A DNA stretch of 64,000 bases from Candidatus Obscuribacterales bacterium (GCA_020054205.1 JAGVLS010000010.1:153145-217144); one strand, 5' to 3'; positions 28,232 to 37,678 are shown, counted from the first letter of the stretch. Program-made: numbers and translations. Notes: generated from the sequence alone by a model not told the origin.

Positions 28232-29185
28232 TTGGCATTATTTTTCTTGTCTATATTTACAATACCAAATGATAAAGAGTATTCTCTGAAAGATCAGCAA
28301 ATACTAAGAGTCTGTCCAACAACATCATCTGCTTGCAACTTTAAAGTGAAACTAAAATCAGAATCTTTTCTTTTATTGCCGACAGCCATTTGGCTGATTA
28401 TTTTTATGCTTTTGCCATTGGCAATAATTGTCACTTTTAGTTTTGCTTCAAAAAACGAATTGGGACAAATTGCATTAGGCTTTCATCTTGATAATTGCAT
28501 AAGATTTTTTAGTGGTCCATATTTAAGCTGCTTATTTCGTTCATTTATTTTAGCTTTTAGCACTTGTTTCTTTTGTTTAATCATTGGTTTTCCAGTTGCT
28601 TTATGGCTTGCATTTCAAATCAATAACAAATATCAACAATTATTTGTCACACTATTAACTTTACCGTTATGGATTTCTTTTTTATTACGAATTTATGCGT
28701 GGATTGTTATTCTAAGACCTACAGGTATTCTTTCGCATTTATTACAAAATATAGGCATAGATAATCCACCAATTATTCTTTATTCTAATTGGGCAGTTCT
28801 TTTAGGTATGGTATACAACTATTTGCCTTACATGATTTTGCCAGTGTATGCTGCTCTACAAAAATTAGATATAAGGCTAATAGAAGCATCATATGATCTA
28901 GGAGGATCTACCTGGACAACAATTAAAAAAATCATTGTTCCTTTAAGTAGTCGTGGTATTGTTGCCGGTATCATAATGGTATTTGTTCCTAGTCTTGGTG
29001 ATTATGTGACACCAGATCTTATGGGTGGATCAAAATATATGTACATTGGCAGTTTAATTCAAAATCAATATTTAACTGTAAGAGATTGGGCTTTTGGTTC
29101 TGCCGTATCAACAATATTATTAGTTATTGTAGCAATTGCCGTATGGATTTATTTAAAATATGCAGATAGACCTAGTTTGGCTTAG
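28232..29185 (+). CDS. potB: ABC transporter permease, PotB-like (polyamine type)
   Basis: A membrane permease with six predicted helices, FLLLPTAIWLIIFMLLPLAIIV at the front, and an EAA loop (IEASYDLGGSTWTTIKKIIVP). FVPSLGDYVTPDLMGGSK is characteristic of PotB. The start is uncertain: TTG 28232 gives 317 aa, but the family core begins near residue 43, so GTG 28346 is a good alternative. The PotC-like partner lies at 17883-18674 on the other strand. No PotA or PotD gene is seen, so the transporter is scattered. Confidence 0.83.
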   Translation: MALFFLSIFTIPNDKEYSLKDQQILRVCPTTSSACNFKVKLKSESFLLLPTAIWLIIFMLLPLAIIVTFSFASKNELGQIALGFHLDNCIRFFSGPYLSCLFRSFILAFSTCFFCLIIGFPVALWLAFQINNKYQQLFVTLLTLPLWISFLLRIYAWIVILRPTGILSHLLQNIGIDNPPIILYSNWAVLLGMVYNYLPYMILPVYAALQKLDIRLIEASYDLGGSTWTTIKKIIVPLSSRGIVAGIIMVFVPSLGDYVTPDLMGGSKYMYIGSLIQNQYLTVRDWAFGSAVSTILLVIVAIAVWIYLKYADRPSLA

Positions 29186-29191
29186 TGTGCA

Positions 29192-29809
29192 CTAAACGTA
29201 AGTATTATCAGGCTTTATTTGTTTGAGTAAGGCAATTAATCGATCATAATCATCTTTGAATATTTTAGATAAATATTGACCAGCAGATACTAAAAAGTCA
29301 CGGCTATCTTTATGGGCTATGGCTGCATGCCTCAAAGAGGCTGCTATCAATTCGTCGGTTGGAACATAAGAAATATTTTTTAGCATGCGCAAATATTCCA
29401 AACTGCTTGTTGCTTTATTAATCTCTTCATTATTTAACAGATAGACAAAATCATGCACTTGTGGAGGGAGTGGCGCTAAACGAGAAAAATATTCACCTTC
29501 TTTTTCAAAACCAATAATAACTGCATGAATTTCTGTCTTTAATAGTGAAAAAATATGCGGCTGCTCCACCCTTAATTGTTTACGTGTAAGTTTCATTGCT
29601 GCTGGTTTGTGTATATTGTCTTGTACTTGTGTAAGCACATTGTAGACAACTGCATAAATATTCATGTCATCTTCCCCAGCATGAGCACGAATAAAACTAC
29701 CAAAGCGTGGAATTTCACTATTAAGAATGACTTCGTTGCTATGGTCTTGCCATGACTGAGCAACAAAAGTAACAATTGATGATGATAAAACTTCTCCGAT
29801 AGCGTCCAT
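29192..29809 (-). CDS. HAS-barrel-like protein of cyanobacterial type
   Basis: A 205-aa protein. The N-terminal IGEVLSSSIVTFVAQSWQ, PRFGSFIRAHAG, IYAVVYNVLTQ and EQPHIFSLLKTEIHAVIIGF match, from memory, a protein conserved across Cyanobacteria that carries a HAS-barrel (HerA-ATP synthase barrel) domain. The C-terminal half is helical (ELIAASLRHAAIAHKDSRDF). Its molecular role is not known to me. It is the best hint in the window of cyanobacterial ancestry. It overlaps no neighbour and follows the lipoprotein gene by 12 nt. Confidence 0.65.
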   Translation of the reverse strand: MDAIGEVLSSSIVTFVAQSWQDHSNEVILNSEIPRFGSFIRAHAGEDDMNIYAVVYNVLTQVQDNIHKPAAMKLTRKQLRVEQPHIFSLLKTEIHAVIIGFEKEGEYFSRLAPLPPQVHDFVYLLNNEEINKATSSLEYLRMLKNISYVPTDELIAASLRHAAIAHKDSRDFLVSAGQYLSKIFKDDYDRLIALLKQIKPDNTYV

Positions 29810-29821
29810 AATTCATCCAAA

Positions 29822-30337
29822 TTAATCAGTAGGTGGATTCAACTTGTCAGGTGTGAATGCTTGGCCTTCTTTTGGTGTACCAACCAATTCTTTATTTACT
29901 GACAAACTAATACTGGTGTTATTTCCAGCTGCTGAAATCATTACACTTGCTTCTAAATCATTTTTTTTGCCAGATATATTGACCAATGAAGCTAATAATT
30001 GATTTTCACTTATTGTCCATCCAGCTTGTTTTAACTCTCTAATATAAAATTCCGCAACTTTACTTACAGAATCATTTGAAGACAACATCAAAAATGTGCT
30101 GTTTTCATCGTCATCAGTTTTTGCTGAGACAGAACCACTTGCTTTAGCATTGGGATAAATAGGTAAAGGAAAGCTACGGGGAACAGCTTGTTTACCAACC
30201 GTGAAGGTCTGAGATACTCCACCCGAATCGTATGTAACCTCTTTAGAATTTGTACAGCCCCAAAAAATACAACTACTTGAAATACAAGTGATAGTGAGGC
30301 AAGTTATTGAATAAAGTAATGAGTGAATTGTTTTCAT
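29822..30337 (-). CDS. Putative lipoprotein
   Basis: A 171-aa protein with a signal peptide ending in a lipobox-like stretch (ISSSC or FWGC within residues 18-28). The mature part, with a VAEFYIRELKQAGWTISENQ motif, is like small outer-membrane or periplasmic lipoproteins whose function is unknown. The gene is divergent from the htrA-like protease with a short shared upstream region. Confidence 0.7.
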   Translation of the reverse strand: MKTIHSLLYSITCLTITCISSSCIFWGCTNSKEVTYDSGGVSQTFTVGKQAVPRSFPLPIYPNAKASGSVSAKTDDDENSTFLMLSSNDSVSKVAEFYIRELKQAGWTISENQLLASLVNISGKKNDLEASVMISAAGNNTSISLSVNKELVGTPKEGQAFTPDKLNPPTD

Positions 30338-30414
30338 CGATAATATAATCTGTATGATGCAATAATAAAATCAAATCATACCATTGAAAGCAAGCTTACT
30401 TGGCATCTCTTTAT

Positions 30415-31515
30415 ATGAAACTTATTAGACTAGCTTCAATATTTTTGGCAATATGCATAAGTGGAACATCATTTTTGCCTGTACATGGACAAACAGCTAA
30501 TACCAATAATACTGAATTCATAGGTATTCACACAATTGCAAATTTAGTGGAAGCCATGGAGCCTTCGGTGGTAAATATTGTTGCTATTACATATCAGGGT
30601 ACAAGACTATTTAAATCAAAAGATGATGATCGTTCAAAACGTCTAAAGAGGCATTATGGACTTGATGATAATGACGATAAGACAAGTAATTATGTAAATG
30701 TTACTGGCTCTGGAGTAATAGTTAGTCCAGACGGAAAAATTTTAACTAATTTGCACGTTGTGCAAAACGCAAGCAATATTACCGTCACACTTCATAATCG
30801 TGAAAATTTTACCGCAAAAATAATTGCTAAAGATAATTTTTCTGATTTAGCCATACTTAAAATTGCAAAAGATAATTTACCAACTATAAAATTTGGCGAT
30901 GCCAATAAAATGCGCACTGGTGATTGGGTGGTAGCAATTGGTAATCAGTTTGGTTTAGGACATACTGTTTCTCATGGTCTTATCAGTGGACTAAAAAGGG
31001 AAGCAAAAGGATTTGCTAGTTTTGGTGCAAAAACTGGTGCTGTCCGTTTTATTCAAACAGATGCGCCCATAAATCCTGGTAGCTCAGGTGGTCCATTGCT
31101 AAATTTACAAGGGGAAGTAATTGGCATAAATACATTTATACGAGATGATGCACAAAATATTGGTTTTGCTATCCCAAGTAATTATGCAAAAGAAATTGCT
31201 GACAAATTAATTGCATCAATAAACATTTTTCATCCATACATAGGCATTGAAATGCTGGATCCTAAAGAAAGCAATTTAGTCAATGTACAAATAAGTAAAA
31301 TTCGCGAAAATAGTCCTGCTTACAAGGCAGGTCTTAAAAATGGCGATTTGATCATCACAGTAAATGACAAGGAAATAAAAAATGCTGATGATATTAGCCA
31401 AATTGTAGCCAAACAAGCAATTGGCAGCTCATTGGCGATAAAAGTCCAACGTGGTTTAGATAAACCAATAACAGTAAATGTAAAAGTTGAGAGTTTACCT
31501 AACGAAAGTGAGTAA
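30415..31515 (+). CDS. HtrA/Deg-type serine protease with one PDZ domain
   Basis: A protein of about 366 aa from ATG 30415, with an N-terminal Sec signal or anchor (LIRLASIFLAICISGTSFLP). The trypsin-like domain has the catalytic triad in ILTNLHVVQNA (His), DLAILKI (Asp) and NPGSSGGPLLN (Ser). A single C-terminal PDZ domain covers about residues 255-360 (SPAYKAGLKNGDLIITVNDK). It would degrade or chaperone misfolded envelope proteins. One PDZ domain is the DegS/HhoA-like pattern rather than DegP. Confidence 0.92.
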   Translation: MKLIRLASIFLAICISGTSFLPVHGQTANTNNTEFIGIHTIANLVEAMEPSVVNIVAITYQGTRLFKSKDDDRSKRLKRHYGLDDNDDKTSNYVNVTGSGVIVSPDGKILTNLHVVQNASNITVTLHNRENFTAKIIAKDNFSDLAILKIAKDNLPTIKFGDANKMRTGDWVVAIGNQFGLGHTVSHGLISGLKREAKGFASFGAKTGAVRFIQTDAPINPGSSGGPLLNLQGEVIGINTFIRDDAQNIGFAIPSNYAKEIADKLIASINIFHPYIGIEMLDPKESNLVNVQISKIRENSPAYKAGLKNGDLIITVNDKEIKNADDISQIVAKQAIGSSLAIKVQRGLDKPITVNVKVESLPNESE

Positions 31516-31551
31516 AACGTTAGACAATACTGCCTTATAATAGGCTCTTAT

Positions 31552-31623
<72 letters not shown>

Positions 31624-31628
31624 AATAA

Positions 31629-31700
31629 GGGCAGTTGGCGCAGTGGTAGCGCACCACTTTGACATAGTGGGGGTCACTGGTTCGATCCCAGTACTGCCCA
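31629..31700 (+). tRNA. trnV: tRNA-Val (GAC)
   Basis: GGGCAGT pairs with ACTGCCC, discriminator A. The anticodon loop TTGACAT gives GAC, and the T-arm is GGTTCGATCC. It lies 5 nt after tRNA-Cys and is probably co-transcribed with it. No encoded CCA. Confidence 0.95.
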
Positions 31701-31724
31701 AATTAAAACATTATAAGAAAGCAA

Positions 31725-32129
31725 TTAAATTATTGGTTCAGTACCCAGTTCTTTTTGGGGCAACCATTGTTTAAGGATGGAAATCAATTGATTGAGCATG
31801 ACTGGTTTGAAAAGAAAATCATTCATGCCAGCTTCCAGGCATGATTTTTTATCTGACAATGCAGTCATAGCTATGATTGTAGTAGGCTCTTTGTTTTCTT
31901 TTGCTTCACGTTCACGAATTATTTTGGTTGCTTCTAAACCATCCATAATTGGCATCATCACATCCATCAAGATGATTTCATAATTATTTTCAGCCATTTT
32001 ATCTAAAGCTTCCCTGCCGTTAATAGCAAAATCCGCCAAGCAACCTACTTTTTTAAGTTGCATTTTGACAAGAAAACGTAATTCTTCATTATCTTCAACT
32101 ACTAGTAATAATTTTTCTTGATCATTCAT
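31725..32129 (-). CDS. CheY-like single-domain response regulator
   Basis: A 134-aa receiver domain with no output domain. Conserved residues are E12-D13 (acid pocket), D56 in ILMDVMMP (phospho-acceptor), T89 and K108 (DFLFKP). The short C-terminus means output must come from protein contacts. It overlaps the kinase gene by 4 bp (ATGA), so the kinase is its likely phosphodonor. Confidence 0.93.
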   Translation of the reverse strand: MNDQEKLLLVVEDNEELRFLVKMQLKKVGCLADFAINGREALDKMAENNYEIILMDVMMPIMDGLEATKIIREREAKENKEPTTIIAMTALSDKKSCLEAGMNDFLFKPVMLNQLISILKQWLPQKELGTEPII

Positions 32130-33595
32130 GGTCTACTCTCCAAGTCAAAAGAAAGAGTAAACCAAAAAGTTGAGCCTTCATTTTGTTTACTGGAAAAACC
32201 CATTTTTCCACCAAGAAGCTCTACTAATCTTTTTGATATTGATAATCCTAAACCTGTACCACCAAAATTTCGCTTTATTGTTGTGTCAGCTTGGACAAAA
32301 GGCTGGAATAATGTACTTTGTATATGTTCAGCTATTCCAATACCGGTATCAGTAACTGAAAAAAGAACGGTTGCTATTTTATTTGTGTTTGATTCAAGGT
32401 CGGCAGCAATTTTAATACCACCCGCTTGTGTAAATTTGCAGGCATTATTAGCTATATTAAGCAAAATTTGCCTGGTCTTACCATCATCTCCAAAAAGAAA
32501 TTTTGGAATATTTGGATCGGATGTAATAGTTAATTCAAGCTTTTTCTCATTTATAAGCGGTTCTACTAAAATACGAACATCATCGAGAATTGTTGGAATA
32601 GAAAACTTGCTTTTATCAACATGCATACGATTAGCTTCTAATTTCGAAAAGTCAAGCAAATCATTTAAAATAGACAATAAATGATTGGAAGAAGTAAATG
32701 TTGAATTTGCCATTTTACGTGTATCGTCAGACAATTCTGGTGCTTGGGCAACGAGCTCCGCTAAACCTATGACAGCACTCATTGGAGTGCGAATTTCGTG
32801 TGAAATATTAGCCACAAATTGGGATTTAAGCTGATTTGCATGTATGGCAGCATCGCGTGCTGACTCAGCTTCTTCTTCAGCTTTAATGCGTTGTTTAATT
32901 TCTGCTTGTAGTTGATGAGTACGTTCAATTACTTTTGCTTCTATCAATAGATTTGTATCTTCAAGTTCTGCCTGACGCTCAGCAATTTTTTTCATTTCTT
33001 TCAAACTTTGATTAATAGAAATAATAAGAAAAATATCTTCAAATATAACCCACCAAGTATGTTCAACCCATCGCCATGGCTCTACGGTAAGTACACCATA
33101 TACAGACTGAGGCCAAAATACTCCCCTCAAACCATGATCAAGAGCTACTACCAGCGAAGCTGTGATTAATACACGCCAATCACGATAAAAAGCTAGAAAA
33201 GCTAATGAACCAAATACATGAAAATGTGTTTCAATACGCCCACCTGTCAAATGAATCAAAAGGGCTGAGAGCAATATTTGTCCTACGGCAATTACGTGCC
33301 TGGTTATTGTTCGACCAGGATGTAACAGTGCCATATAAATAGGAAAGCTAGCAATTATTCCCCCTAAAATTATTGCTGCCCATACATGAATATGTACTTC
33401 ACTAAAAGTACCAGACCACGCACGCGGTGAAATCCACAAAGCAGTAATGATAGCTCCTAGCCATTCAAGTGCTATTAATCCAGCAAAAAGCTTATCTGTG
33501 CGTTTATAAACCATTTTTTGCTGCCGATAAAAGATATTATTGGCATGGTCTTTAATTTTGTTCTTAATGGGTAGTGGTGTTTCCAGCTTCAGCAT
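32126..33595 (-). CDS. Membrane histidine kinase with His-rich sensor region
   Basis: A 489-aa kinase. The membrane region (about residues 35-200) has five or six helices and conserved-looking HIHVWAAIILGG and TGGRIETHFHVFGSLAFLAF, with several intramembrane histidines that could bind a metal or haem. A coiled coil (about 205-260) follows. HisKA has FVANISHEIRTPMSA (phospho-His), then the N box NIANNACKFTQ and the G boxes TDTGIGIAE and GTGLGLSISKRL. The start ATG 33595 has AAGGG upstream and overlaps the RedB-like gene by 32 bp. The downstream receiver overlaps by 4 bp. Confidence 0.9.
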   Translation of the reverse strand: MLKLETPLPIKNKIKDHANNIFYRQQKMVYKRTDKLFAGLIALEWLGAIITALWISPRAWSGTFSEVHIHVWAAIILGGIIASFPIYMALLHPGRTITRHVIAVGQILLSALLIHLTGGRIETHFHVFGSLAFLAFYRDWRVLITASLVVALDHGLRGVFWPQSVYGVLTVEPWRWVEHTWWVIFEDIFLIISINQSLKEMKKIAERQAELEDTNLLIEAKVIERTHQLQAEIKQRIKAEEEAESARDAAIHANQLKSQFVANISHEIRTPMSAVIGLAELVAQAPELSDDTRKMANSTFTSSNHLLSILNDLLDFSKLEANRMHVDKSKFSIPTILDDVRILVEPLINEKKLELTITSDPNIPKFLFGDDGKTRQILLNIANNACKFTQAGGIKIAADLESNTNKIATVLFSVTDTGIGIAEHIQSTLFQPFVQADTTIKRNFGGTGLGLSISKRLVELLGGKMGFSSKQNEGSTFWFTLSFDLESRP

Positions 33596-34199
33596 TTATT
33601 ACCCTTCTTTCTGGATTTGTTAATGAACATCCAAAGACTAAATTTGTTTTTTGTTTTAAATTCTTTTTTTGGCTCAAAAGAGCGACAATTTTTTCAATTC
33701 CGGAATTATCACCAATATGACCTCTCCCATCAGTGATGCCTCCAGTGAAAAGTAATTTACCGTCAGTGTCGTAAAGCAGAGTCTCACCAGAAGTGTGCGC
33801 GTGAAAGTTTTCTGCTTCCTTGCCATCGCGGTCAGCCACTACTTTTACATGGGGTATTAGACAAGCACTTTGCCAAAGATCTGTTTTTTCCCACCCTTTA
33901 GCCATATGGTTAGGACTTAAAAAAAGAATATAAGTTTTTAAATAGTCATGCTTGCGAGTAATTAGTTTTGCTAACTCATTAATGCTTGCTCTTGTACAAG
34001 GACAATGAGGATGGGCAATCATTACTAAAGTTGCTTTATCAAAACTACGTTCTAATTTTGTATTGTCAGGCCAAGACGGTAAAGGATTGGCAGACAAACC
34101 AGGCGTATACTCATATTTGGTTATAGAATAGAGCCCAAAACCAATAGCTAATATCCAAGCAAAACCAAAAACCATAGTAATTAATGGAAATAAACGCAT
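33564..34199 (-). CDS. RedB-like thioredoxin-fold protein
   Basis: A 211-aa protein with one N-terminal transmembrane helix (ITMVFGFAWILAIGFGLYSI), so the rest is likely periplasmic. The core ATLVMIAHPHCPCTRASINELA holds a CPC motif at the thioredoxin active-site position, and another cysteine is in VFGCSL near the end. I recall this family as 'RedB'. It is translated just before, and overlaps, the His-rich histidine kinase, so it may sense or present the redox or metal signal. Confidence 0.75.
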   Translation of the reverse strand: MRLFPLITMVFGFAWILAIGFGLYSITKYEYTPGLSANPLPSWPDNTKLERSFDKATLVMIAHPHCPCTRASINELAKLITRKHDYLKTYILFLSPNHMAKGWEKTDLWQSACLIPHVKVVADRDGKEAENFHAHTSGETLLYDTDGKLLFTGGITDGRGHIGDNSGIEKIVALLSQKKNLKQKTNLVFGCSLTNPERRVINAEAGNTTTH

Positions 34200-34423
34200 A
34201 AATATACTTCTTAGTTTGTACCTTATTCCAGGCTATCACTTATCTATATATCAGTGGCTTAAACTGTATTTTTAGACTAGATTTATGTCAATTTGTTGCC
34301 TTATCCCCTCACTCAAAATGATGATTTTCAAAAGATATTTTTTCTGGCAATTATTCAAAGATAGAGGATAGATATCGACAATAAAATGGTATTAAGAATC
34401 TTTAATCTAGCTTTTTTGAACTA

Positions 34424-34451
34424 TTGTTAGGAAATTTACGTCTAATATAAA
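34424..34451 (+). promoter_or_regulatory. Possible promoter of the Spy-like/DUF1800/DUF1501 operon
   Basis: TTGTTA (34424-34429) and TATAAA (34446-34451) with 16-nt spacing, 35 nt before the ATG at 34486. It is one of few good matches in this AT-rich gap, so chance cannot be excluded. Confidence 0.35.
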
Positions 34452-34485
34452 AGAAATAAATAGTAGTTTTAGGTACATTACATCA

Positions 34486-35064
34486 ATGCTTAAAATTCTT
34501 CCCTGTATATTTGGACTGCTCATTCTTATTACAAGTACGTTTTGTTCTGCTTATGGACAAGATGCAACGGCACCTAATATATTTTCTGAGCCCCAAAGTG
34601 AAAATGAGAATATTCCAGTATTTTCTGATAATAAAAAAAGAGCGGCTAAAAAAAGATTGAATGATACTTTAGGATCAAATATTGACAAAATTCCAAATTG
34701 GCAACAAGTAAAAATGATTCCTTCATTAAGTGGACAACAAAAAAGACAATTGAATGTTTTGTACAAGCAATCTCGGGAAGAATTAAAGCCATTGCTTGAT
34801 GAGCTTAAAGCTATGAAAACACAAAATAGTCAAGGAATTACGCCAGGACAAAATATAGATTTTAGAAACAAAGCTATAGATATACGCGAACAAATTGTTA
34901 GTTCACGACAAAAATTATGGTCTAATGTAAGTAATATACTTACAGATAAACAAATAAAAGAATTGGATCAAATGAAACAAGGTACTTTAACACCTGCTAC
35001 ATTTAATGACCAATCCCCCACTGCTGCCAATATGATGAAAAAACGTAGACGTTTTATCCAATAA
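34486..35064 (+). CDS. Secreted Spy/CpxP-like helical protein
   Basis: A 192-aa protein with a Sec signal (ILPCIFGLLILITSTFCSAYG). The mature helices SLSGQQKRQLNVLYKQSREE and WSNVSNILTDKQIKELDQM resemble the two LTxxQ-type segments of Spy/CpxP/CnrX-like periplasmic proteins (chaperones or metal sensors). The match is loose. It lies 19 nt ahead of the DUF1800 gene and forms an operon with it and DUF1501. Confidence 0.6.
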   Translation: MLKILPCIFGLLILITSTFCSAYGQDATAPNIFSEPQSENENIPVFSDNKKRAAKKRLNDTLGSNIDKIPNWQQVKMIPSLSGQQKRQLNVLYKQSREELKPLLDELKAMKTQNSQGITPGQNIDFRNKAIDIREQIVSSRQKLWSNVSNILTDKQIKELDQMKQGTLTPATFNDQSPTAANMMKKRRRFIQ

Positions 35065-35083
35065 CCTAAATAAAGGCACAAAT

Positions 35084-36421
35084 ATGGTTAATACTAAAGA
35101 CAGCTCTTTTTGGACGAATCATTTGTTACGTAGAGCTGGATTTGGTACTACACCGGATGAATTAAAACATTATGTGCAATTAGGATACAACAAGGCGTTA
35201 AACGAACTATTAAATCCAAAGCAAATAGATAATTCTCAATTAGAGACAAATATCCAAAAACAAAATTTTGATTATACAAATTTAGATGAATTAAAACGTT
35301 GGTGGATTTACCGAATGGCATTTACAAAATGTCCACTTGAAGAAAAAATGACGTTATTCTGGCATGGTCATTTTGCTACTTCCGATCGTAAAGTAAAAAA
35401 TCCATATGCTATGTATGGACAAAATCAATTATTTCGTAAATATGCATTTGGTCGTTTTGATGATTTGCTTATGGCAATATCTAAAGATCCAGCTATGATT
35501 ATTTGGCTGGATAATCAACAAAATAGACAAAGTAGTCCAAATGAAAATTATGCTCGTGAAATTATGGAATTATTTACGCTTGGCATAGGCAATTATACGG
35601 AAAAGGATGTAAAAGAAGCAGCTCGAGCTTTTACTGGTTGGACAACATTGCCTGATGGATTTTTCTTAAGATCCAATCAACATGATTATGGCTATAAAAC
35701 ATTTCTAGGTGTAACAGGTAATTTAAATGGCACTGATATCATTAAAATTTTAGCTAGTCAGAGAGTAACTGGACATTTTTTAGCTAATAAATTAGTGAAA
35801 TTCTTTGTAGCAGATGATCCTGATTCAGGTATGGTTAATCGCATTGCACAAGTATATATAGATAGCAATCACAGCATTAAAGCTATGTTGCATGCTTTAT
35901 TTAGTGATCCTGTATTTTTAAGTGAAAAAGCATATCATGCAAAAATCAAAAGCCCCGCTGAATTAGTAATAGGTTCAGTTAAGTTATTACAAGTAAAAAC
36001 TTTAGATCATAATCTACCAAAAATTATGGCTTCTATGGGGCAAGATTTATTTGCCCCACCCAATGTGAAAGGATGGGATGGTGGAAAAGCTTGGATTGCT
36101 ACAGACACAATGATGGAACGTTTTAATTTTGCTAGTCTTATCACAAGCAATAAGTTTAATCGTCTAGAACAATATACTAGTGCTAGCGATCTTATGTATA
36201 AACAAGGCTTGCGAAATGCCAGACAAGTAGTAAATTATTTTGCTGAATTATTAGTCGATGGCGATATGCCTCAATCAACATATACAACATTGACAAATTA
36301 CATGTCTTCCAATTCCACAGGGACAAAAACAACAAAAATTATGGATAATCAAACACTGGACGCTAAACTACGTGGAGTTGTGCATTTAATTATGACTTTA
36401 CCAACTTATCAACTTTGTTAA
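35084..36421 (+). CDS. DUF1800 family protein
   Basis: A 445-aa protein with typical DUF1800 blocks: LLRRAGFGTTPDEL at the N-terminus, EKMTLFWHGHFATSDRKV, NENYAREIMELFTLGIGNYTEKDVKEAARAFTGW, LANKLVKFF and PPNVKGWDGGKAWI. The biochemical role is unknown. It is almost always next to a DUF1501 gene, as here, and is found mostly in Planctomycetes and relatives. AAAGG lies 8 nt before the ATG. Confidence 0.9.
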   Translation: MVNTKDSSFWTNHLLRRAGFGTTPDELKHYVQLGYNKALNELLNPKQIDNSQLETNIQKQNFDYTNLDELKRWWIYRMAFTKCPLEEKMTLFWHGHFATSDRKVKNPYAMYGQNQLFRKYAFGRFDDLLMAISKDPAMIIWLDNQQNRQSSPNENYAREIMELFTLGIGNYTEKDVKEAARAFTGWTTLPDGFFLRSNQHDYGYKTFLGVTGNLNGTDIIKILASQRVTGHFLANKLVKFFVADDPDSGMVNRIAQVYIDSNHSIKAMLHALFSDPVFLSEKAYHAKIKSPAELVIGSVKLLQVKTLDHNLPKIMASMGQDLFAPPNVKGWDGGKAWIATDTMMERFNFASLITSNKFNRLEQYTSASDLMYKQGLRNARQVVNYFAELLVDGDMPQSTYTTLTNYMSSNSTGTKTTKIMDNQTLDAKLRGVVHLIMTLPTYQLC

Positions 36422-36430
36422 AGGAGAAAT

Positions 36431-37666
36431 ATGAATATATCACGTCGTAATTTGATAAAAGTTGGACTAGGTGCACTAACTTATTATTTGTCGGCTCCGC
36501 AATTTTTATTGCTAGCAGCAGGAGCTTCTGAAATTACACCAAGGACTATTGGTAAGTCCAAAATTCTTGTTATTATTCAATTATCGGGTGGCAATGATGG
36601 TTTAAATACAGTAATTCCATATGGCATAGGCAATTATTACCAAGCTCGCCCTAGCCTTGCTATTAAACCAGATCAAGTTTTGCCTCTTACAAATGAAATT
36701 GGTCTTAATCCTAATATGCAAGGACTAGCAAATTTGTATAAGGAGGGTAAACTAGCAATTTTACAAGCGGTTGGCTACGAAAATGCCAACAGATCTCATT
36801 TTCGTTCAATAGAAATATGGCAAACAGCCGAACCAAATAAAATTTGTAATACTGGCTGGCTAGGTAGATATCTAGATCATGTAAATGGAGATAAGTCGAT
36901 GGGACTATTTCCATCTGTAAATGTTGAATCAACACTGCCTGCTACTTTGGCTGCTAATAATGTAATGGTGCCTTCAGTAAGCAATATAAATGATTTTCGT
37001 TTCAAAACAGATCCACGTTATTATAATGACCATAAAGCACAACTTAAAGCTTTCAATGAAATATATAAACAATTTGATCTTAATCGTCCAAATATTGATT
37101 TATTAAGAGAAGCAGGACTGAACGCTAACGAAGCATCTGATTATTTAAGAAGAGTGGTCAGTACATATAAAAGCAATGTCAAATATCCTAATGGTAAATT
37201 TGGTAGTGGATTACAATTTATTGCTCAAATGATAGTTGGTGGAGTGAATGCCAAAATATTCAATGTAAGTTTAGATGGCTTTGATACACATACAAATCAA
37301 TTGGTCACACAAAATAATTTGTTAAAACAATTATCTGCTGGAATTTCAGCTTTCCACGAAGATCTGCAAAACCATCAAATAGCTGATGATGTTCTAATTA
37401 TGACTTTCTCTGAATTTGGCAGACGTGTTGCAGAAAATGGTGGCCGAGGTACAGATCATGGTACAGCCGAACCATTATTTATTGTTGGCAATAAAGTCAA
37501 AGGTGGTATTTACGGCGATCATCCAAGCTTGAAAAATTTAGATGAAGGTGATCTAAAATACAAAATAGATTTTCGCAGCGCTTACGCATCAATTCTTGAT
37601 CGCTGGCTTTCTGTTGATGCCAAACAAATTTTAGGCAGGGCTTACGATATTATTCCTTTTGTCTAA
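36431..37666 (+). CDS. DUF1501 family protein with Tat-type signal
   Basis: A 411-aa protein. The N-terminal SRRNLIKVGLGALTYYLS is a Tat-type signal (twin Arg), so it is probably exported folded. Body motifs: ILVIIQLSGGNDGLNTVIP, SHFRSIEIWQTAEP, DGFDTHTNQ, MTFSEFGRRVAENGGRGTDHGT and GGIYGDHPSL. The fold is alkaline-phosphatase/sulfatase-like by family. It starts 9 nt after DUF1800 with an AAAGGAG site. Confidence 0.9.
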   Translation: MNISRRNLIKVGLGALTYYLSAPQFLLLAAGASEITPRTIGKSKILVIIQLSGGNDGLNTVIPYGIGNYYQARPSLAIKPDQVLPLTNEIGLNPNMQGLANLYKEGKLAILQAVGYENANRSHFRSIEIWQTAEPNKICNTGWLGRYLDHVNGDKSMGLFPSVNVESTLPATLAANNVMVPSVSNINDFRFKTDPRYYNDHKAQLKAFNEIYKQFDLNRPNIDLLREAGLNANEASDYLRRVVSTYKSNVKYPNGKFGSGLQFIAQMIVGGVNAKIFNVSLDGFDTHTNQLVTQNNLLKQLSAGISAFHEDLQNHQIADDVLIMTFSEFGRRVAENGGRGTDHGTAEPLFIVGNKVKGGIYGDHPSLKNLDEGDLKYKIDFRSAYASILDRWLSVDAKQILGRAYDIIPFV

Positions 37667-37678
37667 CATATAAATTGA

